Source of the DNA: Belnapia rosea | Lineage (GTDB): Bacteria > Pseudomonadota > Alphaproteobacteria > Acetobacterales > Acetobacteraceae | Assembly (NCBI RefSeq): GCF_900101615.1 | Contig: NZ_FMZX01000008.1 | Location: 62,001-126,000, forward strand | Direction: 5' to 3' | Length of the DNA stretch: 64,000 nt | Shown here: positions 1-7,515 of the stretch, piece by piece | Layout: each line of letters opens with the position of its first letter | Numbering within the stretch: position 1 is the first letter of the stretch | Program-made: the position numbers and the translations under genes | Notes under the pieces: model-generated | What the model was told of the DNA's origin: nothing | Database searches by the model: none | The model's input: only the letters and a program-made list of their open reading frames with translations

Positions 1-584
1 GCCGCGAGGCCGATCGCCACCGGCAGCGCCGCCGCCGGCCCCCAACTTCCGCCAGGCAGTGCGCCGATCGCCGCCGCCAGCCCGGCCAGCGCCAGCAGGA
101 ACCAGGGCCCGGGTGGGCCGAACATCCAGGCCCCCGCCGCGAGCAGTGCCATCGCCACGGCCGCGCTGACCGGCCCGCGCAGGGCCAGCAGCCCCGCCGC
201 GCCAAGCGCCGCCAGGGCGAGCAGCGGCAGCATGGACCGCCGCAGATCGGCCGGGGTCAGCGGTCCACCCGCCAGCCACCAGGCCGCGCCAAGCAGGCCG
301 AGCGAGGCCAGCAGCACCGCCACCACCCCGCGCCGTCCGAGCACCGCCAGCACGAAGCCCAGCAGCGCCCCGCCGATGGCGAGTGCCGGCAGCCGCTCCG
401 GCAATTGCCGCGGCGTGCCGGTCAACAGGCCGAGCGCCAGGATCCAGCCCACCGCCAGGCCGATCCCCGCCCCGAGCCCGGCCAGCTCACTCCGGCGCAG
501 CAGGCGGAACAGCCCGGCCCAGGCCAGCGACACCACCAGCGCCGCTGCCACGCCGCGCCAGGGAAGAAGGAGATCGATGCTCAT
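1..584 (-). CDS. partial integral membrane protein, unknown function
   Basis: An open reading frame runs leftwards from an ATG whose first base is at 584 and leaves the window, so only the N-terminal 194 residues are visible. It begins MSIDLLLPWRG and is almost entirely hydrophobic Leu/Ala/Gly-rich helices, which suggests at least six membrane segments. No soluble domain or catalytic motif is visible and I do not recognise the family. A divergent cytochrome b561 gene starts 91 bases away. That the frame is real is supported by its continuous hydrophobicity pattern and by the lack of a competing frame; the function is unknown. Confidence 0.6.
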   Translation of the reverse strand, partial: MSIDLLLPWRGVAAALVVSLAWAGLFRLLRRSELAGLGAGIGLAVGWILALGLLTGTPRQLPERLPALAIGGALLGFVLAVLGRRGVVAVLLASLGLLGAAWWLAGGPLTPADLRRSMLPLLALAALGAAGLLALRGPVSAAVAMALLAAGAWMFGPPGPWFLLALAGLAAAIGALPGGSWGPAAALPVAIGLA

Positions 585-675
585 CCGGCCCATCCTGCCC
601 GAGCCGGGGCCCGCGCCGCTAGCGTGCAGGCGGCCATGCTATGCTACCCCGGGCTTATGGAGAGGGTTGGGCGGC

Positions 676-1341
676 ATGAGCGCTGGAGCGATGCGGCGGG
701 TAAAGGTGTGGGATGGGTGGGTCCGCCTGGTCCACTGGTCGATCGTCATTCTGATCGGCCTGTCCTACGCCAGCATCCAGAATGGCTGGATGCAGACGCA
801 TTACCTCTCCGGCTATGCGGTGCTGACGCTGGTGCTGTTCCGCCTCGCCTGGGGGATCCTCGGCTCGGATACGGCACGCTTCACCCGGTTCCTCCGCTCG
901 CCGCTCGCCGCACTGGCCCATTTGCGGGACTTCCCGAAGGCGGAGCCGGACCGCGAGATCGGCCACAATGCCGCGGGGGGCTGGATGGTGCTGGTTCTGC
1001 TCGGCCTGCTGCTGGCCCAGCCCGTCACCGGCCTCTTCGCCGATAGCGGCTATGGCGATTACGGGCCGCTGGCGAAATCCATCCCCGCCGAGACCAGCGA
1101 TTGGCTGACCGGCCTGCACCACCGCATCTTCAACCTGATCCTGCTCGCCGCCTCGCTGCATATCCTGGCGGTCGGCGCCTATGCGCTGCTGAAGGGGCAT
1201 GACCTGGTGCGGCCCATGGTCACCGGGCGGAAGACCCTGCCGGCGGACGCCCCTGCGCCCCGCCTCGGCTCGCCACGACTTGCCGCCGCGCTGCTGGGCG
1301 CGGCGGCGCTGCTGGTCTTCGCCGTCAGTCGTCTGGGTTAG
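676..1341 (+). CDS. cytochrome b561 family protein
   Basis: This is a 221-residue membrane protein of the bacterial cytochrome b561 / Ni-Fe hydrogenase b-type cytochrome family. It probably passes electrons between quinol and a periplasmic or cytochrome partner. It starts MSAGAMRRVKVWDGW and has the family signature VRLVHWSIV in helix 1, with a haem-ligand His. Further candidate ligands are GHNAAGGW near residue 98 and LHHRIFNLI and SLHILAV near 145-165. About five helices are visible, including a final C-terminal one. The start at 676 was chosen because the longer frame upstream reads as non-membrane, low-complexity sequence; 691 is an alternative. No hydrogenase or cytochrome c partner is adjacent. 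Confidence 0.85.
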   Translation: MSAGAMRRVKVWDGWVRLVHWSIVILIGLSYASIQNGWMQTHYLSGYAVLTLVLFRLAWGILGSDTARFTRFLRSPLAALAHLRDFPKAEPDREIGHNAAGGWMVLVLLGLLLAQPVTGLFADSGYGDYGPLAKSIPAETSDWLTGLHHRIFNLILLAASLHILAVGAYALLKGHDLVRPMVTGRKTLPADAPAPRLGSPRLAAALLGAAALLVFAVSRLG

Positions 1342-1400
1342 CGCGGATCGCCAGGAGGCGGCATCGCCCGCGGGCATGGTCCGCTCGCCACGCCCTGGAC

Positions 1401-1433
1401 GGAGCGCTTCCGGCGGGTGCGCCGGGACGCTCC
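1401..1433. terminator. GC-rich hairpin between convergent genes
   Basis: GGAGCG pairs with CGCTCC and an inner CCGGCG pairs with CGCCGG around a GGTG loop, giving a two-part stem. It lies between the end of the cytochrome b561 gene (1341) and the end of the small leftward gene (1441). No T-run follows on either strand, so intrinsic termination is only a possibility. Confidence 0.35.
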
Positions 1434-1440
1434 GGGCTGA

Positions 1441-1518
1441 CTACAGGATGTTGAACAGGTAGAGCAGGATGAGGATCGGGATGGGAATCCCGAGGAGCCA
1501 AAGCAGGATGCCGCGCAT
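1441..1518 (-). CDS. 25-residue single-helix membrane peptide
   Basis: The ATG at 1518 opens a 25-codon frame ending in TAG. The peptide starts MRGILLWLLGIPIPILILL and continues to a C-terminal LFNIL. The whole peptide is one hydrophobic segment with a GIPIP kink and a single positive charge near the N-terminus. A GGAG-containing ribosome binding site lies about seven bases upstream on the minus strand. Tiny peptides of this LLWLLGIPI type are, from memory, common in proteobacterial genomes but uncharacterised. A longer frame extends further upstream but is Arg/Ser-rich shadow sequence of the opposite strand. The function is unknown; a small membrane regulator is an inference only. Confidence 0.55.
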   Translation of the reverse strand: MRGILLWLLGIPIPILILLYLFNIL

Positions 1519-1555
1519 GGTCACACTCCGTTGCGTTCCAACGGTACCGGAACGC

Positions 1556-2110
1556 TTGCATCCACGCCGGGGTGCTCGCGCTCCGCGCCTCGTGATGCTG
1601 GCGATGCTGCTGGCGCTGGCCGGCTGCGCCACCGACCCGAGCGCGGAATACCTGGGCGGCTTGGGCGACCCGGTGCGCGGCGCGGCGCTCTATGCCCCGC
1701 GCAACCTCGGCGACACCAGCCGCTGGGCCGGCCAGCCGGCCGAGGCCGCGGTCGCCGCCGAGCAGGTCGAGTTCCTGACCCAGGAACTGGCCACCAACCC
1801 GCGCTACGCGCCGGAGGTGAACCCGGCCGTGCTGCAGAGCCTGCAGACGGCGCAGGCGGAGATGCGCGGCTATCTCGGCATCGCGCCGGGCGCCGACCCG
1901 CAGATGGTCATCACCGGCCTCCGCCGCGCCGCGACGGCGCTGCGCGAGGGCAGCCGGGCGCGCGCGGAGGCGGCGCTCGCCAGCCCGGCCTTCGCTGCCG
2001 GCCCGGCCGGCACGCTGCAACGCCTGTCCACCATGCCCCGCCTGCCGCGCACCGCCGAGGCCGCCGGCATGGTCGCCTCGGAATTCGACCGGCTCGAGCG
2101 GCGGCGCTGA
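1556..2110 (+). CDS. putative lipoprotein
   Basis: This is a predicted lipoprotein of about 185 residues. The N-terminus has Arg-rich residues, a short hydrophobic run and the lipobox LALAGC, so the protein should be lipidated at Cys and tethered to the membrane. The rest is Ala/Arg-rich and predicted helical, with no motif I recognise. The start is uncertain. TTG at 1556 gives a signal peptide of normal length. ATG at 1517 would leave an over-long n-region and would abut the start of the divergent 25-residue gene. ATG at 1595 would remove the positive charges. The gene ends just before two intergenic hairpins. Confidence 0.6.
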   Translation: MHPRRGARAPRLVMLAMLLALAGCATDPSAEYLGGLGDPVRGAALYAPRNLGDTSRWAGQPAEAAVAAEQVEFLTQELATNPRYAPEVNPAVLQSLQTAQAEMRGYLGIAPGADPQMVITGLRRAATALREGSRARAEAALASPAFAAGPAGTLQRLSTMPRLPRTAEAAGMVASEFDRLERRR

Positions 2111-2113
2111 CCA

Positions 2114-2160
2114 GAGCAAACTCCGATCCGGTGGAATCACCTGACCGGAAGCATTTGCTC
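2114..2160. repeat. long imperfect inverted repeat, possible dispersed intergenic element
   Basis: GAGCAAA at 2114-2120 is the inverse complement of TTTGCTC at 2154-2160. Between them, GGTG/CACC and partly complementary CCGATCC and GACCGGA arms close on a GAAT loop. It sits in the 100-base gap between the lipoprotein and the dioxygenase gene. The arrangement resembles short palindromic intergenic repeats of alphaproteobacteria, but copy number cannot be judged from this window. Confidence 0.4.
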
Positions 2161-2178
2161 GATCAACCAACAAGCCAG

Positions 2179-2214
2179 AGCGGCTTTCGTGAGCCAACGC
2201 GAACGGAAGCCGCT
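2179..2214 (-). terminator. hairpin at the 3' end of the dioxygenase gene
   Basis: AGCGGCTT (2179-2186) pairs with AAGCCGCT (2207-2214), ending one base before the stop codon of the leftward dioxygenase gene. Reading leftwards, the stem is followed by a moderately T-rich stretch (CTGGCTTGTTGGTTG), compatible with a weak intrinsic terminator. Confidence 0.45.
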
Positions 2215-3102
2215 TCAGGCCGCCATCTGCTGCTCGAGCGTCGGCGCGACATCCATCAGAGTCACCCGCCGCATGTCGCGCGGATAGGTGTGGTCGTCAT
2301 AGGGCCGTGCGCGATGCATGGTGCTGCGGTTGTCCCAGATCACCAGGTCCCATTGCCGCCATTGATGGGCATAGACGAATTGCCGCTGCGTCGCGTGCTC
2401 GAGGAGCTGGCGGATCAGCGCCATCGCCTCCGGCACCGGCCAGCCGATGATCCGGCCGATATGCGACGAGAGGTAGATCGAATGCCGCTGCGAGCCCTGG
2501 TGCCAGCGCACCAGCCTCTGCGGCACCGGGGCGAAGTCCAGCCGCTCCTGCTCGGTATAGTCGGTGAAGCCAAGCTGGCCGCGCGAGAAGATCAGGCTGT
2601 GCTCCGTCACCATGTCGCGGATCTTGGCCTGCATCTTGGCCGGCAACGCGTCCCAGGCGGCACGCATATCGGCGAATTCGGTGTCGCCCCCCTCAGGCGG
2701 GACGCTGCGGGCATGCAGCATGGAGTATTTGGCCGGCGTCGCCTTGAAGCTGCTGTCGCTGTGCCAGAGCTGGTTGCCGAGGTTGAACATCCGCCGCCGG
2801 TCATCGGCGGCGAGCAGCTTCCCGTCGAGGTCGATATTCGAGATATCGGCCATCTGCTTGTGCTTCAGCCGCATCTTATGGGCATCGACGACGCCACGGG
2901 TCTGCTCCAGCGGGCCGAGGGCCTCGCCGAAGGCCATCTGCTGGTCGTCATCGAGGTGCTGGTCGCGGAACACCAGCACCGCATAGCGGTCCATCGCCCG
3001 GTCGATCTCGGCGCAGAGCGCGGGGTCCGGGGTCTGCCGCAGATCGACGCCCGAGACCTCGGCGGCGAAGAGCGGGTGGAGCGGGGTCAGTTGCAGGGGC
3101 AT
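2215..3102 (-). CDS. TauD/TfdA family Fe(II)/2-oxoglutarate dioxygenase
   Basis: This is a 295-residue non-haem iron dioxygenase that would couple 2-oxoglutarate decarboxylation to substrate hydroxylation. The iron-binding facial triad is visible: HSDSSF (His and Asp, about residue 115) and the distal His in NRSTMHRARPYD near the C-terminus. It is followed by the Arg of RRVTLMD that binds 2-oxoglutarate. The length is normal for the TfdA/TauD group. ATG at 3102 was chosen because AGGAGGA lies just upstream; a longer frame to 3147 lacks such a site. A Tat-exported solute-binding gene lies immediately upstream on the same strand. The two may share a substrate, which is not identifiable (aromatic ether, taurine-like sulfonate or carnitine are possibilities). 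Confidence 0.9.
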   Translation of the reverse strand: MPLQLTPLHPLFAAEVSGVDLRQTPDPALCAEIDRAMDRYAVLVFRDQHLDDDQQMAFGEALGPLEQTRGVVDAHKMRLKHKQMADISNIDLDGKLLAADDRRRMFNLGNQLWHSDSSFKATPAKYSMLHARSVPPEGGDTEFADMRAAWDALPAKMQAKIRDMVTEHSLIFSRGQLGFTDYTEQERLDFAPVPQRLVRWHQGSQRHSIYLSSHIGRIIGWPVPEAMALIRQLLEHATQRQFVYAHQWRQWDLVIWDNRSTMHRARPYDDHTYPRDMRRVTLMDVAPTLEQQMAA

Positions 3103-3169
3103 GACGGATCCTCCTGCCTGATATGTTAGGCAGCGGGCGGCGGCCACTGCAAGCCGCCGCCCCGTCGCC

Positions 3170-4489
3170 TCAGCCCCGATAATGGCGCCTGGCCCGTCGT
3201 TCCGCCTCGCGCGCCGCGGCCTCCGGCGTCGCCTGGCCGGAGGCGACGGAGGCGCACATCTGGATCAGCACGTAATCCGCCGCCACCGCGCCGGAGGCGA
3301 GGCTGATCGGCCCCCGGTAGCCGCTCCAGAACGGCATGTTCATCGTATCGGCGAAGACGGCGAGCTTCGGGTCGGAAGTCCAGACGGCGCTCTGCTTGTA
3401 GGCGTTCAGCGGGTGCGCCCAATAGCCGAGGCAGCCGAGCAGCCATGGGTCGTACTGCTCCGCCTCCATCATGAAGGCGAGGAAGGCCTTGGCCGCGTTC
3501 GGGTAGCGCGTGTGCCGGAAGACCATGGCGTTCATCACCGTCGCCGAATGCGGCGGCGCGCTGGCGAGGCCGCGCGGCATCAGCGCGTGGTCCATGTCCT
3601 CGGCGATGGCGCGGGTGTTCGGGTCGTTCTTGACGGCGAAGTAGAGTGAGACGCCATTGGCCGTCAGCCAGATCTCCTGCGCCGAGAAGGCCCGGTTGTT
3701 GGAGGTGTCCGACCAGGAGAGCGTGCCGTTGATGAAGGTCGGGTAGAGCTCCTTCAGGTAGGTCAGCGCGTTGACGGTCTCGCGGCTGTTGATGGCGACC
3801 TTGCCGTCCTCATCGACCAGCATGGCGCCATGCGACCAGAGCAGCCAGTTCGCGAAGCCGTTGCCGTCACCCACCGCGTTGCCGAGCGCGAAGCCCGCCG
3901 GCTTGCCGGCCTGGCGCAGCGCCTGGCAGAGCTTCAGGAAATTTGCATGGTCCTGCGGAATGGCGTCGAAGCCGGCCTGCTTCAGCGCGGACAGGCGGTA
4001 ATTGGCCGGGCCGATATTCCCGCCGATCGGCAGGCCGAGCCAGGTCTGCGACCGGTCCTTCTTGCCGTATTTCTCGGCGAGGAACATCCAGCCGCCATAG
4101 CGCTGCCCGAGATACTCGGCGATGTCCGAAACCTCGACGATCTTGTCCGCATAGATATGCGGGTCGTCGGCCCAGCCGATGACGATGTCCGGCCCGCTCC
4201 CGGTATTGGCGACGACCGCGGTCTGCGGCCGGATATCCTCCCAGCCGACGAAATCCACCCGGACGGGGATGTTGTACCGGTCCTGGAAGGCCTGGGCGTT
4301 GCGCCGGAAGATCACCTCATCCGGCTCGACGAAGCGCGCCGGGCGGATGATGCGGAGACTCGCCCCCTGCTCCGGCGGCAGGCGCGGCGGCGCGACATCG
4401 CGGCGCGGAATGGCGGATTGACCGAAGGCCGGGCCGGCAAGCGCCGCGGCGCCGAGGACGAACGTCGCCCTGCGGGTCAGATCGTGCAT
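3170..4489 (-). CDS. ABC-type extracellular solute-binding protein (family 1), Tat-exported
   Basis: This is a 439-residue periplasmic binding protein of the family-1 (sugar/oligosaccharide) type. The N-terminus MHDLTRRATFVLGAAALAG has a twin-arginine motif followed by a hydrophobic segment and a cleavage site near AFGQ. The mature part has the alternating lobes typical of the family (SGPDIVIGWADDPH, GLPIGGNIG, GFANWLLWSHGA). AGGAGG precedes the ATG at 4489. No permease or ATPase gene is adjacent. The next gene downstream is the TauD-type dioxygenase, so the ligand may be that enzyme's substrate or unrelated. The annotation is firm at family level; the ligand is unknown. Confidence 0.85.
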   Translation of the reverse strand: MHDLTRRATFVLGAAALAGPAFGQSAIPRRDVAPPRLPPEQGASLRIIRPARFVEPDEVIFRRNAQAFQDRYNIPVRVDFVGWEDIRPQTAVVANTGSGPDIVIGWADDPHIYADKIVEVSDIAEYLGQRYGGWMFLAEKYGKKDRSQTWLGLPIGGNIGPANYRLSALKQAGFDAIPQDHANFLKLCQALRQAGKPAGFALGNAVGDGNGFANWLLWSHGAMLVDEDGKVAINSRETVNALTYLKELYPTFINGTLSWSDTSNNRAFSAQEIWLTANGVSLYFAVKNDPNTRAIAEDMDHALMPRGLASAPPHSATVMNAMVFRHTRYPNAAKAFLAFMMEAEQYDPWLLGCLGYWAHPLNAYKQSAVWTSDPKLAVFADTMNMPFWSGYRGPISLASGAVAADYVLIQMCASVASGQATPEAAAREAERRARRHYRG

Positions 4490-4601
4490 GATTTGTTCCT
4501 CCCTAGCGTGGCTTTGGCCAAAGCGACGCCTGGGGCGCCGCCCGGCGCGGGGAGGATGCGCCGGCAACCGGACGGAAAGCGAGGAAAAGCGGCGGCGGCA
4601 C

Positions 4602-4814
4602 TCAGCCCGGATGGTCGACGAAACCCCGGTAGACCGTCAGGACCGCGTCATCGACCAGCAAGCCGCGATCGAGGAAGCGGTGCAGGACTTTGGCATCGAC
4701 CTTCCGGCCGGCGGCCTTCATGCGTGCGGCCAAGTCGTGGATGCTGAGGCCATTGTTGGCGACATAGGCCTGCAGGTCGGCCTTCACCTGCTCGCGCTCG
4801 GATGGTGTCATCAT
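4602..4814 (-). CDS. small HTH-like protein, unknown
   Basis: This 70-residue protein starts MMTPSEREQVKADLQAY. It has a strong GGAGG ribosome binding site eight bases before the ATG at 4814. The middle (LSIHDLAARMKAAG, then KVLHRFLDRG) looks like a compact helix-turn-helix, so it may bind DNA or a protein partner. It begins 60 bases after the end of mlaF on the same strand and could be co-transcribed with that operon. No family name is recalled; DNA binding is inferred only from the helix pattern. Confidence 0.65.
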   Translation of the reverse strand: MMTPSEREQVKADLQAYVANNGLSIHDLAARMKAAGRKVDAKVLHRFLDRGLLVDDAVLTVYRGFVDHPG

Positions 4815-4874
4815 GGCGTTTTCCTCCTGGAAGAGGGAGTGAACGCCCGGGGGCGAGCCCGTGTCCAGCGATGC

Positions 4875-5654
4875 CTACCGCCGCAATTCCATCTGGATCG
4901 GCCCTTCCCGCTCGCCATTGGCGAACTGGTCGACCATCGCATTGCCGCTATGGCCGAGGTTGCCCGCCGGCCCCGTCCAGACGATGCGGCCCTTATGGAT
5001 CATCGCCGCCGTCTCGCCGATCCGCCGGGCGCTCGCCATGTCATGGGTGATGGAGACGGCCGTCGCGCCCAGCCTGCGGACGCAATCGACGATCAGCCCG
5101 TCGATCACCGCGCCCATGATCGGGTCGAGGCCCGTGGTCGGCTCGTCGAAGAAGATGATGTCCGGCTGCGCCGCGATGGCGCGCGCCAGCGCCACGCGCT
5201 TCTGCATCCCGCCCGACAATTCGGAGGGGGACAGGTCGCCGACCGTCTCGGCCAGCCCCACCTGCGCCAGCACCTCCACCGCCTTGTCGCGCGCCTGGGC
5301 GCGGGTGATGCGGTTCTGCGCCAGCAGCTTGAAGCAGACATTCTCCCAAACGGGGAGGCTGTCGAAGAGCGCGCCATTCTGGAACAGCATGCCGATGCGG
5401 TCGCCAAGCGACTCCCGCTCCCGCCGCGGCAGTTTCAGCACATCGACGCCATCGATCTCGATCACGCCCTCATCGGGCTCGATCAGGCCGAGGATGCATT
5501 TGATGGTGACCGACTTGCCGGAGCCGGAGCCGCCGAGGATCACCATCCCCTGCCCCGCCGCCACATCCAGGTCGACACCATCCAGCACGCGCTTCGGCCC
5601 GAAGGCCTTCTTCACGCCACGCATCCGGATCTTGGGAGTATTGGCTGTGCTCAT
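4875..5654 (-). CDS. mlaF: ABC transporter ATP-binding protein, MlaF-like
   Basis: This 259-residue ATPase powers retrograde phospholipid or related lipid transport (Mla/Mce type) at the inner membrane. Walker A is GGSGSGKSVT (about residue 39), the signature is LSGGMQKR, Walker B is IIFFDEPTTGLDP and the switch His is in SITHD. The Mla/Ttg2 sub-family is indicated by GLDPIMGAVIDGLI and by pairing with the MlaE permease, whose stop codon overlaps this start by four bases (ATGA). The ATG at 5654 is fixed by that overlap. No mlaD, mlaC or mlaB follows; the substrate-binding Mce protein must be encoded elsewhere or be dispensable. Confidence 0.88.
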   Translation of the reverse strand: MSTANTPKIRMRGVKKAFGPKRVLDGVDLDVAAGQGMVILGGSGSGKSVTIKCILGLIEPDEGVIEIDGVDVLKLPRRERESLGDRIGMLFQNGALFDSLPVWENVCFKLLAQNRITRAQARDKAVEVLAQVGLAETVGDLSPSELSGGMQKRVALARAIAAQPDIIFFDEPTTGLDPIMGAVIDGLIVDCVRRLGATAVSITHDMASARRIGETAAMIHKGRIVWTGPAGNLGHSGNAMVDQFANGEREGPIQMELRR

Positions 5655-6439
5655 TGCGCGAAGAAGATCTCGGTGAGCACGTAGTCCAGCGCCAGGATGA
5701 GGATGGAGGAGGCGACCACCGCCGACGTCGTCGCCCCGCCCACGCCTTGCGCGCCGCCCTTGCTGCGATAGCCGCACCACGTCCCCATCAGCGCGATGAT
5801 GAAGCCGAAGACCGCCGCCTTGACGAGGCCCGAGATCACGTCGCCCGTCTGCAGGAAGTCGAAGGTGGACTTCAGATAGGCGGCCGAGACGAAGCCGAGC
5901 TTCAGCGTGCCGATCAGCCAGCCGCCCATCACGCCGAGCACATCGGCCACCAGTACCAGCAGCGGCAGGGCGATGGTCGCCGCCAGCAGCCGCGGGGCGA
6001 CCAGGTACTTCATCGGGTTGGTCGAGAGCGTGGTCAGCGCGTCGATCTGGTCGGTGACGCGCATGGTGCCGATCTCGGCGGCGAAGCTGGCGCCGATGCG
6101 CCCGGCCACCATCAGCGCCGCCAGCACCGGGCCGAGTTCCCGCACCAGGGAGATGACGACGACGCTGGCGATGGCGCTCTGCGCGTTGAAGCGGGCGAAG
6201 CCGGTATAGCTCTGCAGCGCCAGCACCATGCCGGTGAAGACCGCGGTCAGCGCCACCACGGGCAGGGAGAACCAGGCAACCTCGATGAAGGCATGCCAGA
6301 ACAGCCGGCCATAGAAGGGCGGCCGCACCAGATGGCTGACCGCCTCCAGCGCGAAAAGGGCGACGTCGCCCACCGTCCGGCAGGCGCCGAGCGTCGCGCG
6401 GCCGATAGCCGCCAAGGGATCGAGCAGGATGGCCGCCAT
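5651..6439 (-). CDS. mlaE: MlaE family lipid ABC transporter permease
   Basis: This 262-residue inner-membrane permease is the partner of MlaF. The conserved MlaE core is intact: SLVRELGPVLAALMVAGRIG, followed by AAEIGTMRVTDQIDAL and NPMKYLVAPR, with five to six membrane helices. The protein length is normal. The ATG at 6439 shares its A with the TGA stop of alr upstream (TGATG), and its own stop overlaps mlaF by four bases, so dnaB-alr-mlaE-mlaF is read as one transcript. A longer frame extends upstream over alr but is a shadow. Confidence 0.9.
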   Translation of the reverse strand: MAAILLDPLAAIGRATLGACRTVGDVALFALEAVSHLVRPPFYGRLFWHAFIEVAWFSLPVVALTAVFTGMVLALQSYTGFARFNAQSAIASVVVISLVRELGPVLAALMVAGRIGASFAAEIGTMRVTDQIDALTTLSTNPMKYLVAPRLLAATIALPLLVLVADVLGVMGGWLIGTLKLGFVSAAYLKSTFDFLQTGDVISGLVKAAVFGFIIALMGTWCGYRSKGGAQGVGGATTSAVVASSILILALDYVLTEIFFAQ

Positions 6440-7515
6440 CAGGCGCCGCGATAGTCGCGGCGGTAGCGCGCGCCGAGCGAGGTCAGGATCTCGTAGCCGA
6501 TGGTGCCCGCCTCGGCGGCCAAGTCGTCCGGCGTCCGTCCCGGCCCGATCAGGCCGATGCGGTCCCCGGGCGAAGGCAGCGGCACATCCGTCACGTCGAA
6601 GGTAATCAGATCCATGGACACCCGGCCAACCAGGGGCACGGGCCGACCGGCGAGGATGCCGGCGGCCCGCCCCGAGAGGGCGCGAAGGTAGCCATCCGCA
6701 TACCCGGCGGCAACCGTGGCAATCCGGGAGGGCCGGGCGGCGGTCCAGCTCGCCCCGTAGCCCACCGGCGTGCCCGCCGGAATCTCCCGGACCTGCAGGA
6801 TCGGCGCCTCCAGCCCCACCGCCTGCCGCATCGGGTTCGGCCGCCCTGGCGTGGGGTTGATCCCGTAGAGGGCGCAGCCTGGCCGCGCCAGGTCGCTGCC
6901 GAAATCCGGGCCCAGGAAGAGGCCGGAGGAGTTGGCGAAGCTCCCCGGCATCGCGGGCAGCCGCGTGCGGATGGCGGCGAAGCGCGCGGCCTGCGCGGCG
7001 TTCAGCGGGTGTTCCGGCACATCGGCGCAGGCCAGATGCGTCATCACATAAAGCAGGTCGAGCCCCGCCAGCAGCCTGTGATCGGCCGCCACCCGCTCCA
7101 GCTCCCCGGCATCGAGGCCGAGCCGCGCCATCCCCGTATCGACATGCAGGATGGCGGGCAGCGCCTGTCCGCCCGCCCGTGCCGCTGCGGTCCGCGCCGC
7201 CACATCCGGCAGCCCGTTCAGCACCGGCACGAGGCCGGCGGCACCATCCGCGCCGGGCGGGAACCCGTTCAGCACCGCGACCATCGGGCCGGGGCCGAGC
7301 GCTTCCCGCACCGCCATCCCCTCCGCCAGATGCGCCACGAAGAAGTGCCGGCACCCGGCGGCCAGCAGGGCACGGGCCACCGGCCCGGCCCCCAGCCCAT
7401 AGCCATCCGCCTTCACCACCCCGGCGACGGCCCCGGGCATCGCGGCCGAGAGCTGCCGCCAGTTGGCGGCGATCGCCCCGAGGTCGACGGTGAGGACGGC
7501 CTCAATACCCGTCAT
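6439..7515 (-). CDS. alr: alanine racemase
   Basis: This 358-residue PLP enzyme interconverts L- and D-alanine for peptidoglycan synthesis in the cytosol. The PLP lysine is K35 in VVKADGYGLG. The catalytic Tyr is in the PVGYGASW segment of the C-terminal domain, and GRVSMDLITFDV is the usual barrel-to-domain signature. The gene start overlaps the end of dnaB by 14 bases, and its stop overlaps the mlaE start. dnaB followed by alr is a familiar alphaproteobacterial order. Confidence 0.95.
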   Translation of the reverse strand: MTGIEAVLTVDLGAIAANWRQLSAAMPGAVAGVVKADGYGLGAGPVARALLAAGCRHFFVAHLAEGMAVREALGPGPMVAVLNGFPPGADGAAGLVPVLNGLPDVAARTAAARAGGQALPAILHVDTGMARLGLDAGELERVAADHRLLAGLDLLYVMTHLACADVPEHPLNAAQAARFAAIRTRLPAMPGSFANSSGLFLGPDFGSDLARPGCALYGINPTPGRPNPMRQAVGLEAPILQVREIPAGTPVGYGASWTAARPSRIATVAAGYADGYLRALSGRAAGILAGRPVPLVGRVSMDLITFDVTDVPLPSPGDRIGLIGPGRTPDDLAAEAGTIGYEILTSLGARYRRDYRGA

